From: Bradysia coprophila
Lineage: Eukaryota > Arthropoda > Insecta > Diptera > Sciaridae
Assembly (NCBI RefSeq): GCF_014529535.1
Contig: NW_023503555.1
Coordinates: forward strand, 1,426,001 to 1,490,000
Length of the DNA: 64,000 nucleotides
Direction of reading: 5' to 3'
Shown in pieces: positions 22,101 through 34,578 of this stretch (positions are counted from its first letter, which is position 1; each line of letters begins with the position of its first letter). The notes under the pieces are model-generated. The model saw only the letters and a list, made by a program, of their open reading frames with translations. It was not told where the DNA came from and searched no databases. The translations under genes and the position numbers were made by a program.

Positions 22101-24314
22101 TAGTCCAGGTGCTTGTGTCAGAAAAAGTGGCTCCGCTCGCCTTGCAACTTTTGAATTTTTTCGATATCGCATGTTGTTTGTGGTGAAAAAGTATAGAACT
22201 AAATTTTTTTCCGGAAAATGGAAAATCTATTTCCCGGCAGGAAAAGCCATTTATATGAAAAAATTAAAAGTCAAATATCTCCTGAAGGAATGAGTCTTTT
22301 TCAACAATCTTTTTTTTTCTGAAGAGGGTGACCCAATGCCGACATTTTATGGAACAAACTTTTTATGGGTGAGTCCAGATGGCGTTGGTATCGGTACTTT
22401 CCCAAAAAGTGGTCCGGAAAATTACTCAACTTTGTGGACTGATAACTTGGCCAATTCTTAGTCCATTTTGATAAGTAAAAGTGATTTGGAAAGGTATAAG
22501 TGAACTCTTTCGAAATCTGCCCGGCGGAGCTTGAACCGATTTGTGGTTCCCAAGATATGAGCCAGGACTCCCACCTACCTCCAAATTAAAGTTTTCGTTA
22601 AATTTTTAACATTTTTCTTTGGCATTATTGTGACAATTTAAAAATGAAAACTCGAAATTTTTAAAGAGCAATTACATAGTCATCATATCCCATACAGGTA
22701 ATTGATAAGTATCTCTTCCTAGTTCTAGAACTCAGAGATTTAACGAGTTTTACTAGACTTTTTTTGTTTTCTTCTCATCAAATGCAATTATTGAGATCAT
22801 CACAGGTCAGTTCCTATGTGTTGGGCACTCTTCACATCAGAAATGGATATCTGCTTCTTCCTAGTTCTAGAACCTAGAGATTCAACGGACTTCCATCCGA
22901 GTTTTTGCTCTATTTCGTGAAAAATCGTCATATTGGAGATCATCACAGGTCAGTTCCTATGTGTTGGGCACTCTTCACATCAGAAATGGATATCTGCTTC
23001 TTCCTAGTTCTAGAACCTAGAGATTCAACGAACTTCCATCCGAGTTTTTGCTCTATTTCGTGAAAAATCGTCATATTGGAGATCATCACAGGTCAGTTCC
23101 TATGTGTTGGGCACTCTTCACATCAGAAATTGATATCTGCTTCTTCCTAGTTCTAGAACCTAGAGATTCAACGGACTTCCATCCGACTTTTTGCTATATT
23201 TCATGAAAAATCGTCGTAAATCAGATCGTCTCAGGTCAGTTCTTATGTGTCGGACACTCTTCACCCCATAACCCTATAAATTCATTTCTTTTTAAAAAAA
23301 TTTTTTGGGATGCAAAATCTTGTGAAAGATGCCTACAGGATGCAGCAAAGATGCAAAGGGATGCAAGCTGGGACAACAGGTATCCCAGTCGGTCTCATCG
23401 GGATAAATTGATACCTACATATTCCAAGCAGATATCCATTTCTGATGTGAAGAGTGCCCAACACATAGGAACTGACCTGGGACGATCTCCAATATGACGA
23501 TTTTTCACGAAATCGAGCAAAAACTCGGATGGAAGTCCGTTGAATCTCTAGGTTCTAGAACTCGGAAGATGTAGATATTAATTTTTGGGGTGAAGAGTGC
23601 CCAACACATAGGAACTGACCTCTGACGATCTCAATAATTGCATTTGATGAGAAGAAAACAAAAAAAGTCTAGTAAAACTCGTTAAATCTCTGAGTTCTAG
23701 AACTAGGAAGTGATACTTATCAATTACCTGTATGGGATATGATGACTATGTAATTGCTCTTTAAAAATTTCGAGTTTTCATTTTTAAATTGTCACAATAA
23801 TGCCAAAGAAAAATGTTAAAAATTTAACGAAAACTTTAATTTGGAGGTAGGTGGGAGTCCTGGCTCATATCTTGGGAACCACAAATCGGTTCAAGCTCCG
23901 CCGGGCAGATTTCGAAAGAGTTCACTTATACCTTTCCAAATCACTTTTACTTATCAAAATGGACTAAGAATTGGCCAAGTTATCAGTCCACAAAGTTGAG
24001 TAATTTTCCGGACCACTTTTTGGGAAAGTACCGATACCAACGCCATCTGGACTCACCCATAAAAAGTTTGTTCCATAAAATGTCGGCATTGGGTCACCCT
24101 CTTCAGAAAAAAAAAGATTGTTGAAAAAGACTCATTCCTTCAGGAGATATTTGACTTTTAATTTTTTCATATAAATGGCTTTTCCTGCCGGGAAATAGAT
24201 TTTCCATTTTCCGGAAAAAAATTTAGTTCTATACTTTTTCACCACAAACAACATGCGATATCAAAAAAATTCAAAAGTTGCAAGGCGAGCGGAATGACAC
24301 ATGCAACCGTACTA
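22101..24314. mobile_element. Large foldback (inverted-repeat) transposon, 2.2 kb
   Basis: Two inverted arms of about 1 kb (roughly 22101-23250 and 23430-24314) are almost identical base for base over most of their length. They are separated by a loop of about 200 bp. The left arm holds four TTCTAGAAC-containing units about 143 bp apart (22721, 22863, 23006, 23149); the right arm holds two (about 141 bp apart). The termini read TAGTCCAGG on the left and, in inverse, TAGTACGG on the right. The trinucleotide GAC flanks both ends. No transposase frame is present. The architecture (long inverted repeats built partly from tandem repeats, short middle) is that of foldback elements such as Drosophila FB. 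The near-identity of the arms points to recent origin or ongoing conversion. Confidence 0.8.
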
Positions 24315-24379
24315 GACGTGGAATGATTATAGCCGGAGTTTATTACCTAGAGCGATTTTTTCAGTGGTCCTGTTACAGT

Positions 24380-24680
24380 CTGAGCTATTTTATAACAGAC
24401 AGCCAAAAAGCCCTGGACTGAGTCTCGAAACTCGAAAAAAGGGGGTCTTGTCCGTGATTTACTTCTGCTACAGAAGATGGACACACATCTGTGACTAATG
24501 AGACAGGAGATACGGGGTAACGACTGATATTATGTCTATAACCACTGTCGGAAAATAACAGGAAGAATGTTTCAGCCAAAAGTTAAAAATCTTAATGAAT
24601 TTTAGAAGGTGATATATCGCACTAGATGAATGTTTATGTTTAGATCAGCTGATGTACTGGTAGAAGCTTAAACTAGCTTT
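24380..24680 (+). repeat. Diverged relative of the foldback at 34114-34454
   Basis: The shared order is GTCCGTG(A/G)TTT, CTGCTACAG, GAAAATA, AGAATGTTTCAG, AAAGGTGATAT-like and TTTAGATCAG(C/T)TGAT. The terminal inverted repeats of the 34-kb copy are not preserved here. Confidence 0.5.
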
Positions 24681-24689
24681 ACAATGATA

Positions 24690-26860
24690 CCCCACATACC
24701 ATAGAAGTGACAGATCAAGGGTATGTTTTTCTGGTACGAAGAACAATATCTAAAACAGGAAAATTCCGATTGTTAAGACAAATCCACAAATTAAGGTGTT
24801 TTTGATGTCTGTATAGCTTAACTGTAAGCAATTGTACAAAACCCCCGGAAAACTCGTTCACACATTTTTAGAATTAGTTATTTAGTCCCAAAGTAGCAAT
24901 CTGTGGATATTGGTGGTAAGCATCCAGGCATCTATACATAAACATTCAACAGGTGCGAAATGTCTGGCTAAGGTAAAAATCTGATTAGTACAAACATTGA
25001 GTTCTGACTATTCTTTTCTCTATGAAACGTCGGCCCGATCGATCCAATTATGGTTTTTCCCTTTGGATAAGACATTCGAAATTTGTAATGCTTTGGCAAC
25101 AGATTGTACACGACAGAGTAAAGTTAACCAGGCAGTAGTGCTGATTTGACCAGGGACCTGAATAATCTAGTAGCCCTACATTTTTTGCGAATAAAATTTT
25201 TCAATTTATGTCAGCGTTCATTTGAGTTCATTGTCATACAGTGTATCAGGTCCCTTATTTGACGTTTCGAAAATGAACCGCTCCTGTCTGGTTTATTTTA
25301 CTCTGCATTGTATTGTATTTTTTCGAAATGGAAAGTCATCTGTTACCAACCACATCGACAGAATTATAAACATTAAGCTCAGTCTCTTTTTAAATAGGGA
25401 AATGTATATTGAAACTAAAGAAGTACAAGATTTGATATCAATATCAACCACCAAAGAGATAATTGTAACAAAAGTTATAACAGATTGAAATGTTGTATGT
25501 CGACACTATTTAATGACCATGGTACAAACCGGCCTGAATCAGTTCAGTATAGTGAAGTGAAGATGTTGCATGATTCAAAGGATTTCAATTGTTATTATGA
25601 CCCAAATAAAACCCGAATCAAAATTGACAATGACTGATGGCTAAACAAAATGTTAAATCTGGAAATTGAACACCGTTAAATTTTTGACTACTACAGCTTT
25701 TGATTGAACCAACCGAAAATTCTGAAGAAGAAAATGTGTAACAAATTTCCATAAAATTAACATTTTGAAGTTGGGAAAAAAAATTTAATCAAAACATATA
25801 ATTTATATGACTGCAGCACCTAATACAGTCTTCATCATCTGCCTACAACTCAATATAAAAACAAACTAATTAGTCAAATCCAATAAAAATTAGAAATAAA
25901 TTTTCCATTTGTTTTGTTTTGTTTTGCCACACAATGAAATCTTTTCAGCTCTTATCTCGCAGAGAGGAGATTTTCGTTGGCTCGCTTTTTCAAATCAAAA
26001 TATTTATGACCCAAAGCTCCCACAACATCAATAAAAACCAAAAAAAAATTATTAATTTATTTCATCGATCCATTTAAATGATTCGAGTAACACAAGACAA
26101 TAAATAATTTTTAGTCTCCACTGGCAACGTTCGCAACCGTGTCTTATCAAGAGATTTGATTTTTCTTAATTATGTTTGACAATATAAAAATTATACAAAT
26201 TACCCACAAATGAATCTCAATCATGGTCCATATAAAGAAATTTCGAATATAATTTAGGTAATTTAACGACTTTGGAATTTTTAATTTAGAGAAGAAGTAG
26301 AAAAAAAACTGCTTTTCGGTCGTCGGCCAGGTTGAAAACCGTTCGGTTATTCTTATTTTTTCTTCTTCTTTTTCTTTAGTTTTAATGTGTTTTCTGTTTT
26401 TTTAATTTATTTATATTTGTAAAAATGTTGAGCATGTGTGGAAGTAGTTTTTTGTGTTTCTTTTTATAAAGTGTTTAATTTAGCCTAATAAAAATGCGAT
26501 GAAAAGGTATGTTTCTACTTTGTGTGACCGCTTTTCGGCTGATAATTAAGCTTCTTTTGTTAGTTCCATTTGTTTATTTGGTAATTTTTGACAATTTGAC
26601 TGGCACATTCGGCAAATCAATATTCTATTCAATTCTATCTTGTTGTAGGTTTGATGAGAACATTTTGATTTCTTTGCTTCTTCACACGCATCTTATATCG
26701 CCAAATATTTGATGAACGAAACGGGGTTTCGGCACCCCAATTAATTGACCTTGTAAATATTGGAGTAGTGGCATCTTTGTCAGATTATCTCCTTTATTAA
26801 ATTGATCTCCGGTGATGCATTGAATTAGATTATTTAATAATTATTTGTTTACCGAGGGGA
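24690..26860. other. Intergenic DNA, no gene recognised
   Basis: One core-like half-site is visible (AAAGAAGTACAAGATTTGAT near 25416). The 88-codon frame at 25222 and the 67-codon frame at 26509 have no motif and lie in AT-rich DNA. Confidence 0.45.
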
Positions 26861-26871
26861 GGTAATAGGAA

Positions 26872-26925
26872 AATCCAACAACAGCCAGTTGGAACTTCCT
26901 ATTTTTCCTCTAGATGAGTAGTTGG
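26872..26925. repeat. Short inverted repeat, AGGAAAATCCAAC type
   Basis: ATAGGAAAATCCAAC and GTTGGAACTTCCTAT face each other over about 20 bp. Similar GGAAATTCCAAC blocks lie at 15645 and 15712, and GTTGGAAATTGC with GAAAATTCCAACT at 43210-43285, so this is a recurrent hairpin family. Confidence 0.45.
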
Positions 26926-27055
26926 TGTGATTAACTATTTTCTCCACTCAAAAAGCTATGAGAAAATGAGGTTTTGTTCACGCTTTGCCTGATGACAGGT
27001 TAAGAACCAAAACGTATTTTTCTCTCCTCTTGAAAATTGAAAATTGAAATCATCC

Positions 27056-27582
27056 GAGGGGTGACGCACTTCCATTTAATCCATTAAATCCATTTAATCC
27101 ATTAAATCCATTTAATCCATTTAATCCAAAAAAAAAATTTTAGTTTTACCGAAATAATTAGGCTACCGACCTGAAAAATTTGTAAAGTAATTGCAAAAAA
27201 TAGATTTGCACGATCCCCAGCTCGTTTAAGTACTCGTGAGGTATAGGAAAAATTTTTTTTGTGAAAAATGGTATTAAATTTATTTAATCCATTTAATCCA
27301 TTTAATCCACTTTACAACAAAAACTCCTAAAAGTGGATTTTTTCGCTTTTTAACATTGTAGGATGAGTTGTAGTACGTGGTTCGATCAAAATCAACAATT
27401 TTTAAGACTTTTACAGTATTTGGTAAAATGAACTTTTTTCATATTTAATCCATTTAATCCAATTTTTATTCCATTTAATCCATTAAATCCATTTAATCCA
27501 TTTAATCCATTTAATCCATTTAATCCATTTAATCCATTTAATACCATTTAATCCATTTAATCTAGAAGTGAGTTACCCCTCG
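27056..27582. mobile_element. MITE with 18-bp terminal inverted repeats, 8-bp target duplication and a satellite interior
   Basis: The left end CGAGGGGTGACGCACTTC and the inverse of the right end CGAGGGGTAACTCACTTC agree at 16 of 18 positions. The 8-bp sequence AAATCATC flanks both sides (27048-27055 and 27583-27590). An 8-bp duplication is typical of hAT and P-type transposases. The interior contains three blocks of the 9-bp repeat CATTTAATC (about 27072-27128, 27280-27308, 27443-27565) and no coding sequence. The element sits inside a copy of the dispersed core repeat, at its CATCTGTTATC end. Confidence 0.8.
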
Positions 27583-27587
27583 AAATC

Positions 27588-27715
27588 ATCTGTTATCGAT
27601 AACGACAATAAAAATAATAACAAACTCTGAGTAATATGGTCCTTTATATAGTAGAATGCATGTTAAAAAAATTGAAGTACAAGATATGAAATAAACAGAT
27701 CAAAAATACTTTGAC
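27588..27715 (-). repeat. Dispersed core-repeat copy at the right border of the MITE
   Basis: ATCTGTTATCGATAACGACA is followed by CAAACTCTGAGTAAT, TTTATATAGTAGAATGCATG and TTGAAGTACAAGATATGAAA. The target duplication of the satellite MITE overlaps the conserved end, so this copy was present before the MITE inserted. Confidence 0.7.
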
Positions 27716-28014
27716 CGCTGTCAAATAGAGTACTATTTTGTATGAAAAAATTGTTCGAATTTTTTTGCAGTGCCAAAATTTGTTCGATACACTGTCCAGT
27801 TTCAGCAATCTATTTATCATGCTTGAAGTCCATTGAACAAATTGATGTACCTGTTTCGTGGAGAAAAACGGTTAATCACACTACAAAACTTCGTTTTTAT
27901 TGGAATTTCATATTTTCTTCTATCAGTAAACATTGTTTACTAAACAAATAGCTATTCTCATGAACTATTGAGTTTAGAGCGTAAGGCGTATCACACCGCA
28001 CACATATAAAGTGG

Positions 28015-28255
28015 TTATTTGGAGAAAATATAAGATTCCAACAATAGTGAAAGTTCCCCAAGGTGAACAAATAACCATTTCATCCGTGCGTGGCGTGTAT
28101 AATCGCTTTTATGCACGAAACAAACGTCAATTTATTTCACCATTTTCAAAACCAAAACAAATCGACAGTTGCAAACTCTTCATTCAATGGAAACAAGAGG
28201 TTAGAAAATAAAAAATTTCTTACCTCAACTGTCATCAGAGAGAGCGTCAACAAAA
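28015..28255 (+). repeat. Dispersed repeat shared with 15408-15660
   Basis: See the minus-strand relative at 15.4 kb; the shared blocks lie in the same order. Part of it (GACGCT, then TCTCTCTGATGACTGTTCAGTT) recurs near 8600. The 66-codon open frame in it looks protein-like by composition, so a decayed transposon gene cannot be excluded, but no domain is recognisable. Confidence 0.45.
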
Positions 28256-28259
28256 TGGC

Positions 28260-30580
28260 CATCTGATCACCGATATTTGAGTTTTTAAAGATGAAGTAAT
28301 AGATAGATTAGGTGAGACCGATAGCCTGTCAGGGCGTTGGTGATACTTACTTTGAACGAAAGAATGAAGAACAGTGGAACGATACAGATTTTCGGAAAGA
28401 GTAACGAATGTGGCTTTCTTAACTCGTATGCTCCCCAAGCGACCGCTACATTCATTCTATTTTGATTATTTTTCTAACAGATTTGTTGCACAAACTTTTT
28501 ATGGTCCAACCGACCATATTATTTCCCATTGTGCCATTTATACTTTATCCTCTTCGCATTATTAATCCTTCAAAAGTTTCCATTAAAGAGCTGTAAAAAG
28601 ATCGTTGGATAGATCGACATCGAATTGAATGTCTGACGAAATTATGTTCTTTTATTTTAACACATGCGAGTATACATTTTGATCGGATCAGATAAGTGGC
28701 TCCAACAAAAAAGTACATCAAAATATTGTTCTTTTGTTGTGCAATTCTCTTCTCTCTTTTTTTGTTGTTTGAAAATTCAGAGGTTTGATAGATTCCAGCA
28801 AAATCTACATGGTTGGTATCTCAAACACAATGTAATCTACGAGTAGAAACAACAAACCTTTTATGCCATTCATTGTTGCAAATATAATCAATGCTCATTC
28901 AAGCCTTCATAAGGTTTAAATTTTTACAAAATTGACGAGGGTGGTTCAGTTTCTCATTTAATGCATTGCCTAATGTGCTAAATGTGTGGTTAAGGGTCAA
29001 AATAGAAAGTAAATGAACCGCGAATTTTAAGAAAAGATTTTGTAGATTTACCAAAAAAAAATATCAACTTTCCATATATTGGATTTTTATAGTGAATGTA
29101 GAAATGATAAAGTGAATAGATACCATTGAAATGTTAGTGAATGTAATCCTTTCTTCTTTAATACTCTTGGTTCTTCGGATGAGAAGACGCCTTTTAATTT
29201 AATGGCGCAATATTTAGGGTCAGTGGGACAACACATTCCCAACTTCAGTGATCAGTTTTTTATTTGTAAGATTTACATTTTTTGATCAGGTTGAACAAAC
29301 GTTTGAGATAAAATTTAGAAAAGTCATACAAAGAACACAGAATGTGAGATAAATAAGACACCACTTACCCACCACGGGTCGGCAAGGTCAGTGACGAATG
29401 TCATTTTAATTACGATTCGCTAGACTTGAAGGTGTGCAAAACGGTATAGAGTTCTTAGATCAACGACTAATGCGAAGAGGAATATGATATAAAAATCTTA
29501 CAGTTTAAATGAGAAGCTTTGACTACAAACCCTTTTTTGGCTTTTTGGCTTACGGTCGACGTCGCTGAAATTTAGACATGAGCTTGGTTAGGCTGTTTTT
29601 ACTTCTTACACTCAATTCGATTCATGGTAGTGGTAAAACTGTAGAACTTTTTGTATGAGCGCACCGGAACCAGATGGAAAACAGCTGAAGCAAATTGATA
29701 TTTTATTCGATAGTATGCAAGCTTTTAGAGTCTTAAACAGGTGTCATGTGACAATGTGAAAACTAAATGAATCGTAGGACATAATCCAAATACGATGAAG
29801 TTGTTGTGCATCTAGCCTAGGCGAAGGCGAGATATCAATTAAGCATCTAACTACTCTGAGAGTATTTGCATACTTCAATGCGTGGTTTGGATGTCACGTT
29901 AAGCCATTGGTTCCGATCCGATTGAAGTTGTTATTGGCCGAGGAAGGCTGTTAGTGAGGTCTCTAAAAGAAAAACAAATTACCGAACCCGATTTGTTCTA
30001 ATTTTTAGGAAGATTTAGACCAATAAGTAGGTACGATAGTACGAAGAATGTACAGATGTATAAGTTTAGTACAAGTTACATTAGAATGAACCGTCAAAAT
30101 ATTGCTGCTATTCTGACCCCACGAACGGATCAGAAATATCGAACGCTTACGTATATCAATATACATTTATACAAGTAGTCAAACGTGGATATATTTATAT
30201 TGATTCTTTAACACCTGTGCAACGTTTTTATTAATTTCACATTTAAACGTGAATATTTTATAGGTCTATGGATTTGTATCCAACTAAGCCCAACTACACA
30301 CATAAAAACCGATAAAAAAAGAGATATATTTAGTAAACCGTTTATTGCTTAGAATACATTTCGTTTCTTCTTTTTTTCCTATTCTCTAAATAACTTAAGA
30401 TGAAAAGCGGTCTCTTTGATATGAAGTGACTTGATTGACAGATTATATGTGACGTCATTGAAATCAAACTGATTTATAGTTTGGTTACGACTGAGAGATA
30501 CGTGTTTGTACATTCGTTTGAATCGTATTTTTGTTTGTAGCTTTTGTTGAAGAATGAAGATGTTAGTCAGAGCAATGAAA
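28260..30580. other. Intergenic DNA, no gene recognised
   Basis: One core half-site (GATGAAGTAATAGATAG near 28289). No credible exon or RNA gene was found on either strand. Confidence 0.45.
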
Positions 30581-30587
30581 GTGTAAA

Positions 30588-30720
30588 ACAGGTATGGTCT
30601 ATAGTCCGCCCGGAGGAGATAAAAATTTGATTTTCGTACTTAAACGCACTCATAGTCATATTATTTTGACATAAAATGTGAGTGCGTTTAAGACGAATTC
30701 GCCGATCGGCCATACCTGTT
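30588..30720. repeat. Inverted-repeat element, about 130 bp
   Basis: CAGGTATGGTC at the left pairs with GGCCATACCTG at the right, and the inner arms ACTTAAACGCACTCA and TGAGTGCGTTTAAG also pair. A few mismatches lie between. MITE-like; no clear target duplication. Confidence 0.6.
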
Positions 30721-30724
30721 CTAG

Positions 30725-32040
30725 AATTTCATTGAGTCAGAGGCGTTTATGGTCGGTCCAATTGGTTTTTGTTTACCATCATTGACATTTTTGGAATTCG
30801 GTTTTGGGCATTTTTTTCGTGTTTTCTAGTAAATGTACTTTTCCGAGGCAGGTGCTGAGATGAGATATTGGTTTTGACTAAAGTTTTTTTTTTGCGAAAT
30901 TTTTTTCTGATATTTTCAGAAATTTACTCATATCTTTCGATTATTTCCTACATTTTCCCAAATTTTTCAAAAAACATTTTTGGAAAATATAGCTTGTTTT
31001 CAGCTGGTCCACAAGCACGTGTCGAGTGGTAAAACCGAATAAACACATATGAGACAGTGATGTTGTAGGACTGGACCAGCTGTATAAAACAGCTGATCCA
31101 AATTACGTCACAAATTTGGTTAGGATTAACTGCACAGGAAACCTTTGGGAAAACGTTTTACCAAAAATGGGCTCAGTGTTTAACACTAGTACGAAATGCG
31201 AGGGGGAAAGTACTTGGAAAAACCGTGCCCATGACTTACAATTGTTAAAAGTTTCCTATGTGCAGAATGAGCACCAGCTGAATATCACCAGCTATATCTA
31301 CTAACACACACTTATGAGCAATCAAAATCAAAATTCTTAACAATGTATTTACTTCATTCATACGTGTTAAGTGCGCGCATAGATGACGTTAAATGCACTG
31401 TGTAGGTTGCCTTTGAATTGTTTATAATAGGTACAAAGTGTTTTTGTTTGTACACCAGCTGCACATAGGCAGCTTTTAGCAATTGTAGTAATTTTGTACG
31501 GAACTAAAAGTTAAGATGAGCTAATAATTTTGACTTTTTCGGCCATGACTTTTCGACAAAATGCTGCAAAATTATGAGACGAGAAAACTTTCGAGAGCAA
31601 AATTTTGGATAATTCGTTTTTGACACATATTAAATCTTGAATAGCAATTACAATCGATAGAATGAAGAGTTCCGCATGTTCCCGGGTGAAAGTGGGATCC
31701 TCAATCTTTCAAATTCTATTGTTTCGTCTCGGCAGAGCGTGGCGTGAGGTTTCGACAAATATACACTTTGGTTGAACTTAGATGTCCTTTCAGGCATTAT
31801 TGAAAAAAGGTTATCTACTGTCTGTGCAAAGTGAAGGCTTTGCTTCAATCGAGCGAGTATCTTAGATGTTAACCGTTCGACTCATCCTCATCTTTCATAA
31901 GACGCTAATTCAAATTCTAGTTCGTTCTTATAATTGTTGAATCGAGCCACAATCGATTTTAAAGCTAAGGATCTACACACCCAGGCCCTCAAAAATTCGC
32001 GTATTTTTTAAGCATATGGTCAGATCATATTACGATTGAA
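30725..32040. other. Intergenic DNA, no gene recognised
   Basis: Contains scattered CAGCTGGTCCA and AGCTGATCC boxes like those at 6700, 41250 and 44390, probably remnants of a common element. No gene could be supported. Confidence 0.4.
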
Positions 32041-32044
32041 TCTT

Positions 32045-32192
32045 GGTTCTGTTACTTCCTTTGTTGAAAGGATCACGTAATGTGTGATATCAAATCTGGC
32101 AGTTCGTTTGTTGTAAATAATATTTTGCTATAATAAGAGAACCCGATCTGGAGACATCGTTTATTTTCGTCGTCGTTGTTGATAACAGATGA
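32045..32192 (+). repeat. Dispersed core-repeat copy, long form
   Basis: Half-site TTCTGTTACTTCCTTTG (32047), diverged second half-site (CAAATCTGGCAGTTCG), TTGCTATAATAAGAGAAC, GATCTGGAGACATCG and the end GTTGTTGATAACAGATGAC. Confidence 0.65.
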
Positions 32193-32199
32193 CTATCCG

Positions 32200-34110
32200 T
32201 TTCTGAAAAGTTTTTATTTTTATTTAAATGCAGTAGTTCAAATAACTCCTGACTAGTTGTTATGTTGATGGTGTAACAAGTCGAATCAAAGTTTTAATTT
32301 CCATATTCAATGGTAAACTCTGAACTGAACCGCGCTATAGATTAACATGCCAAAAAAGATTAATAAAGTCAGTTATTTTTTTGAAAAACATTTATATTAA
32401 TTGATTTCTCAGATAGATGAATTTCATCTTATCAACAATCTTTGATCACTTTTTAATGTTTGATGTATGAAATGGTTACATTCACATGCAATGCCTATAC
32501 ACACAACACATATGTGGTATAAGACTTTTGAGAATCATGATCGTCGGATCATGGGCTAATGTTATAAGTAGGTATACTGATTTTTCCAAATGGATAAATT
32601 TGTTTTGATACATTGTGATGGGATGTAATATTATAATTAAATATATTAAATGGACACACGAGAGACGGTGGAAAAAAAAGGCACACACAGCCGAAGATTG
32701 TTTTTATAACACGCTCTCACAAATATTTTTATATGTTTGGAGGGATTAAAGAGTTTTTATCTGTTTTGTGACAACAAAAACATTAAATCGGGAGAGCTTT
32801 GGATAAAAAGATATTTTTTTATGGATTTTTCACTAATTTATAGGTGTGATGAAATAAAACGCCCACAAATGAATAACCATGGAAATATCATCGTAAAAAT
32901 TTTAATTTTTTTTTGTTTAATTAATAAAGTTTATCGAATGGAATTTCTACAGCCGGATTAAGGCAATCGTAATTCCGTGTATGTTATTGCGATATTGTTT
33001 TCCTACACGAAATATTTTTTTTTGTTTTGTTTTTGAATTCCATGCAAGATCAATGGAGAGCACAGTATCTGCCGCCGCAACGACGACGACTGTATTTATT
33101 GTCGTTCAGTTTGAACATTAAATAATTTCAATTAATGTGACATACGAGAGAAATATTTTGACAACAAAATGAAAAAGAAAATGGCAAAATCTTAGATAAA
33201 TGCAAAAAAATCGAAGAAAATTTTAAAATCACGAAATGGTTTTGCCTAAGGTTTGTAAACTTAAAAAATTTGAACTGGAAGCAAAGTTTTTCTTTACTTT
33301 TAATCTGATAATCCGAACAATCTCTTATGTTGGTCATAGCTTTTCGCTACTCTGTGCTAACATTTACAAGACTCTCTTCGCTCGTTGAACGACTAAAATT
33401 TGTAAAATGCCCTCCGTTCATACAAAAAGTCGAAAGACCGTTCTGGCATTCTCCGAATGCCCTTACAACAAGTCCAAACCTGCATGCAAATAACTTTTGA
33501 CTTAGAATCTGAAAATTCTCTTATGTGGTACACAGATTTGTCACTTTCCTCTCTAACCGTTTATAAGACCATACAAGTCTTATCGGCTGTGAGCTATGAT
33601 GTACAAATGTAGGTTGAGTCTATTGAATGACAAGTTGGTAATTCCATTCTAGTTCATTTCATTTCATCATAATGAAATGCTGGAGACGTTACTCAACTGT
33701 GAACTGTATAATGTGACCAGGCACAATCGTGCAAAACGTGGGTAAATGGCTCAAATAAATTTTTTTTCACAATACAAGACCATTTCTCATATGATTCCCA
33801 AAATACATTTTTCATTCAAATTGCTATTTGATTTTATCATTTGAGAGGTAATGGAACAGGCATGCAAAAATAAATAGTTTTTGCTATCAAGTAATCGGAA
33901 GTGGGGGTGAGTGGTTGCCCAAACACTCCAAAATGATCAACAATTTGGTTCTTTGAATTTTTTTAAGTACTAGATTTTTCGCAAAATTTATAAAATCGGT
34001 TTTTTATGTTTTTACATTGAAACAATATTTTCTGTCCCATAAGTACAACTACGGCGGTGAGTACTAGCTGTTTTTTGTAAAAGAAAAATGATTGTTAAGC
34101 ATTGTTGTAT
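32200..34110. other. Intergenic DNA, no gene recognised
   Basis: No protein-like frame. The block at 33400-33510 resembles 160-260 (GAATGCCC, AGTCCA boxes) and is likely a repeat fragment. Confidence 0.4.
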
Positions 34111-34113
34111 TTA

Positions 34114-34454
34114 TGCCCGGATAGCTGTTGGCCCCAATAGTCTAAAACCGCAGTCGTTTAATTTTAGCATTGTTTCATTGGCTAGTGAACTTCCACCAAG
34201 AGTCGAAAATGGGTGTTTTTTGTCCGTGGTTTGCTGCTGCTACAGCACAGTTATCTTACATGTCCTGCACCATTGTTAGAAAATATGAAAAAGAATGTTT
34301 CAGTCAAAGGCCGGAAATTTTGATGAACTTCAAAAGGTGATATCTCACACCTGGCGAATATTTATCTTTAGATCAGTTGATACAGACTTCAAAAATAATA
34401 CTAAAATTAAACGACTGCGGTTTTAGACTTTTGGGCCAAGGGCTAACTGGGCGT
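34114..34454. mobile_element. Foldback element, 341 bp, about 55-bp terminal inverted repeats
   Basis: The left arm ends with AGTCTAAAACCGCAGTCG and TTTAATTTTAG; the right arm holds CTAAAATTAAACGACTGCGG and TTTTAGACT in inverse. The outer parts (GCCCGGATAGC, GTTGGCCCC against GGGCCAAGGGCTA, CTGGGCG) pair less well. No coding capacity. Related to 24380-24680. Confidence 0.7.
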
Positions 34455-34578
34455 GTAAACAAAGGGTTTGCTAAAAAAATAACTCCGCGGGTTCTGGTCC
34501 ACTTTAAAAAAAATCCTCTTAGCCATATTTGAACACGAGAACAATCTTCTCTAATGAGTCTATTAGAACAAATCAACA

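Noticed and set aside
27072..27565. CRISPR-like or telomere-like array
   Set aside because: CATTTAATC is a plain 9-bp tandem repeat without spacers, lies inside a MITE with a target duplication, and is not a known telomere repeat.
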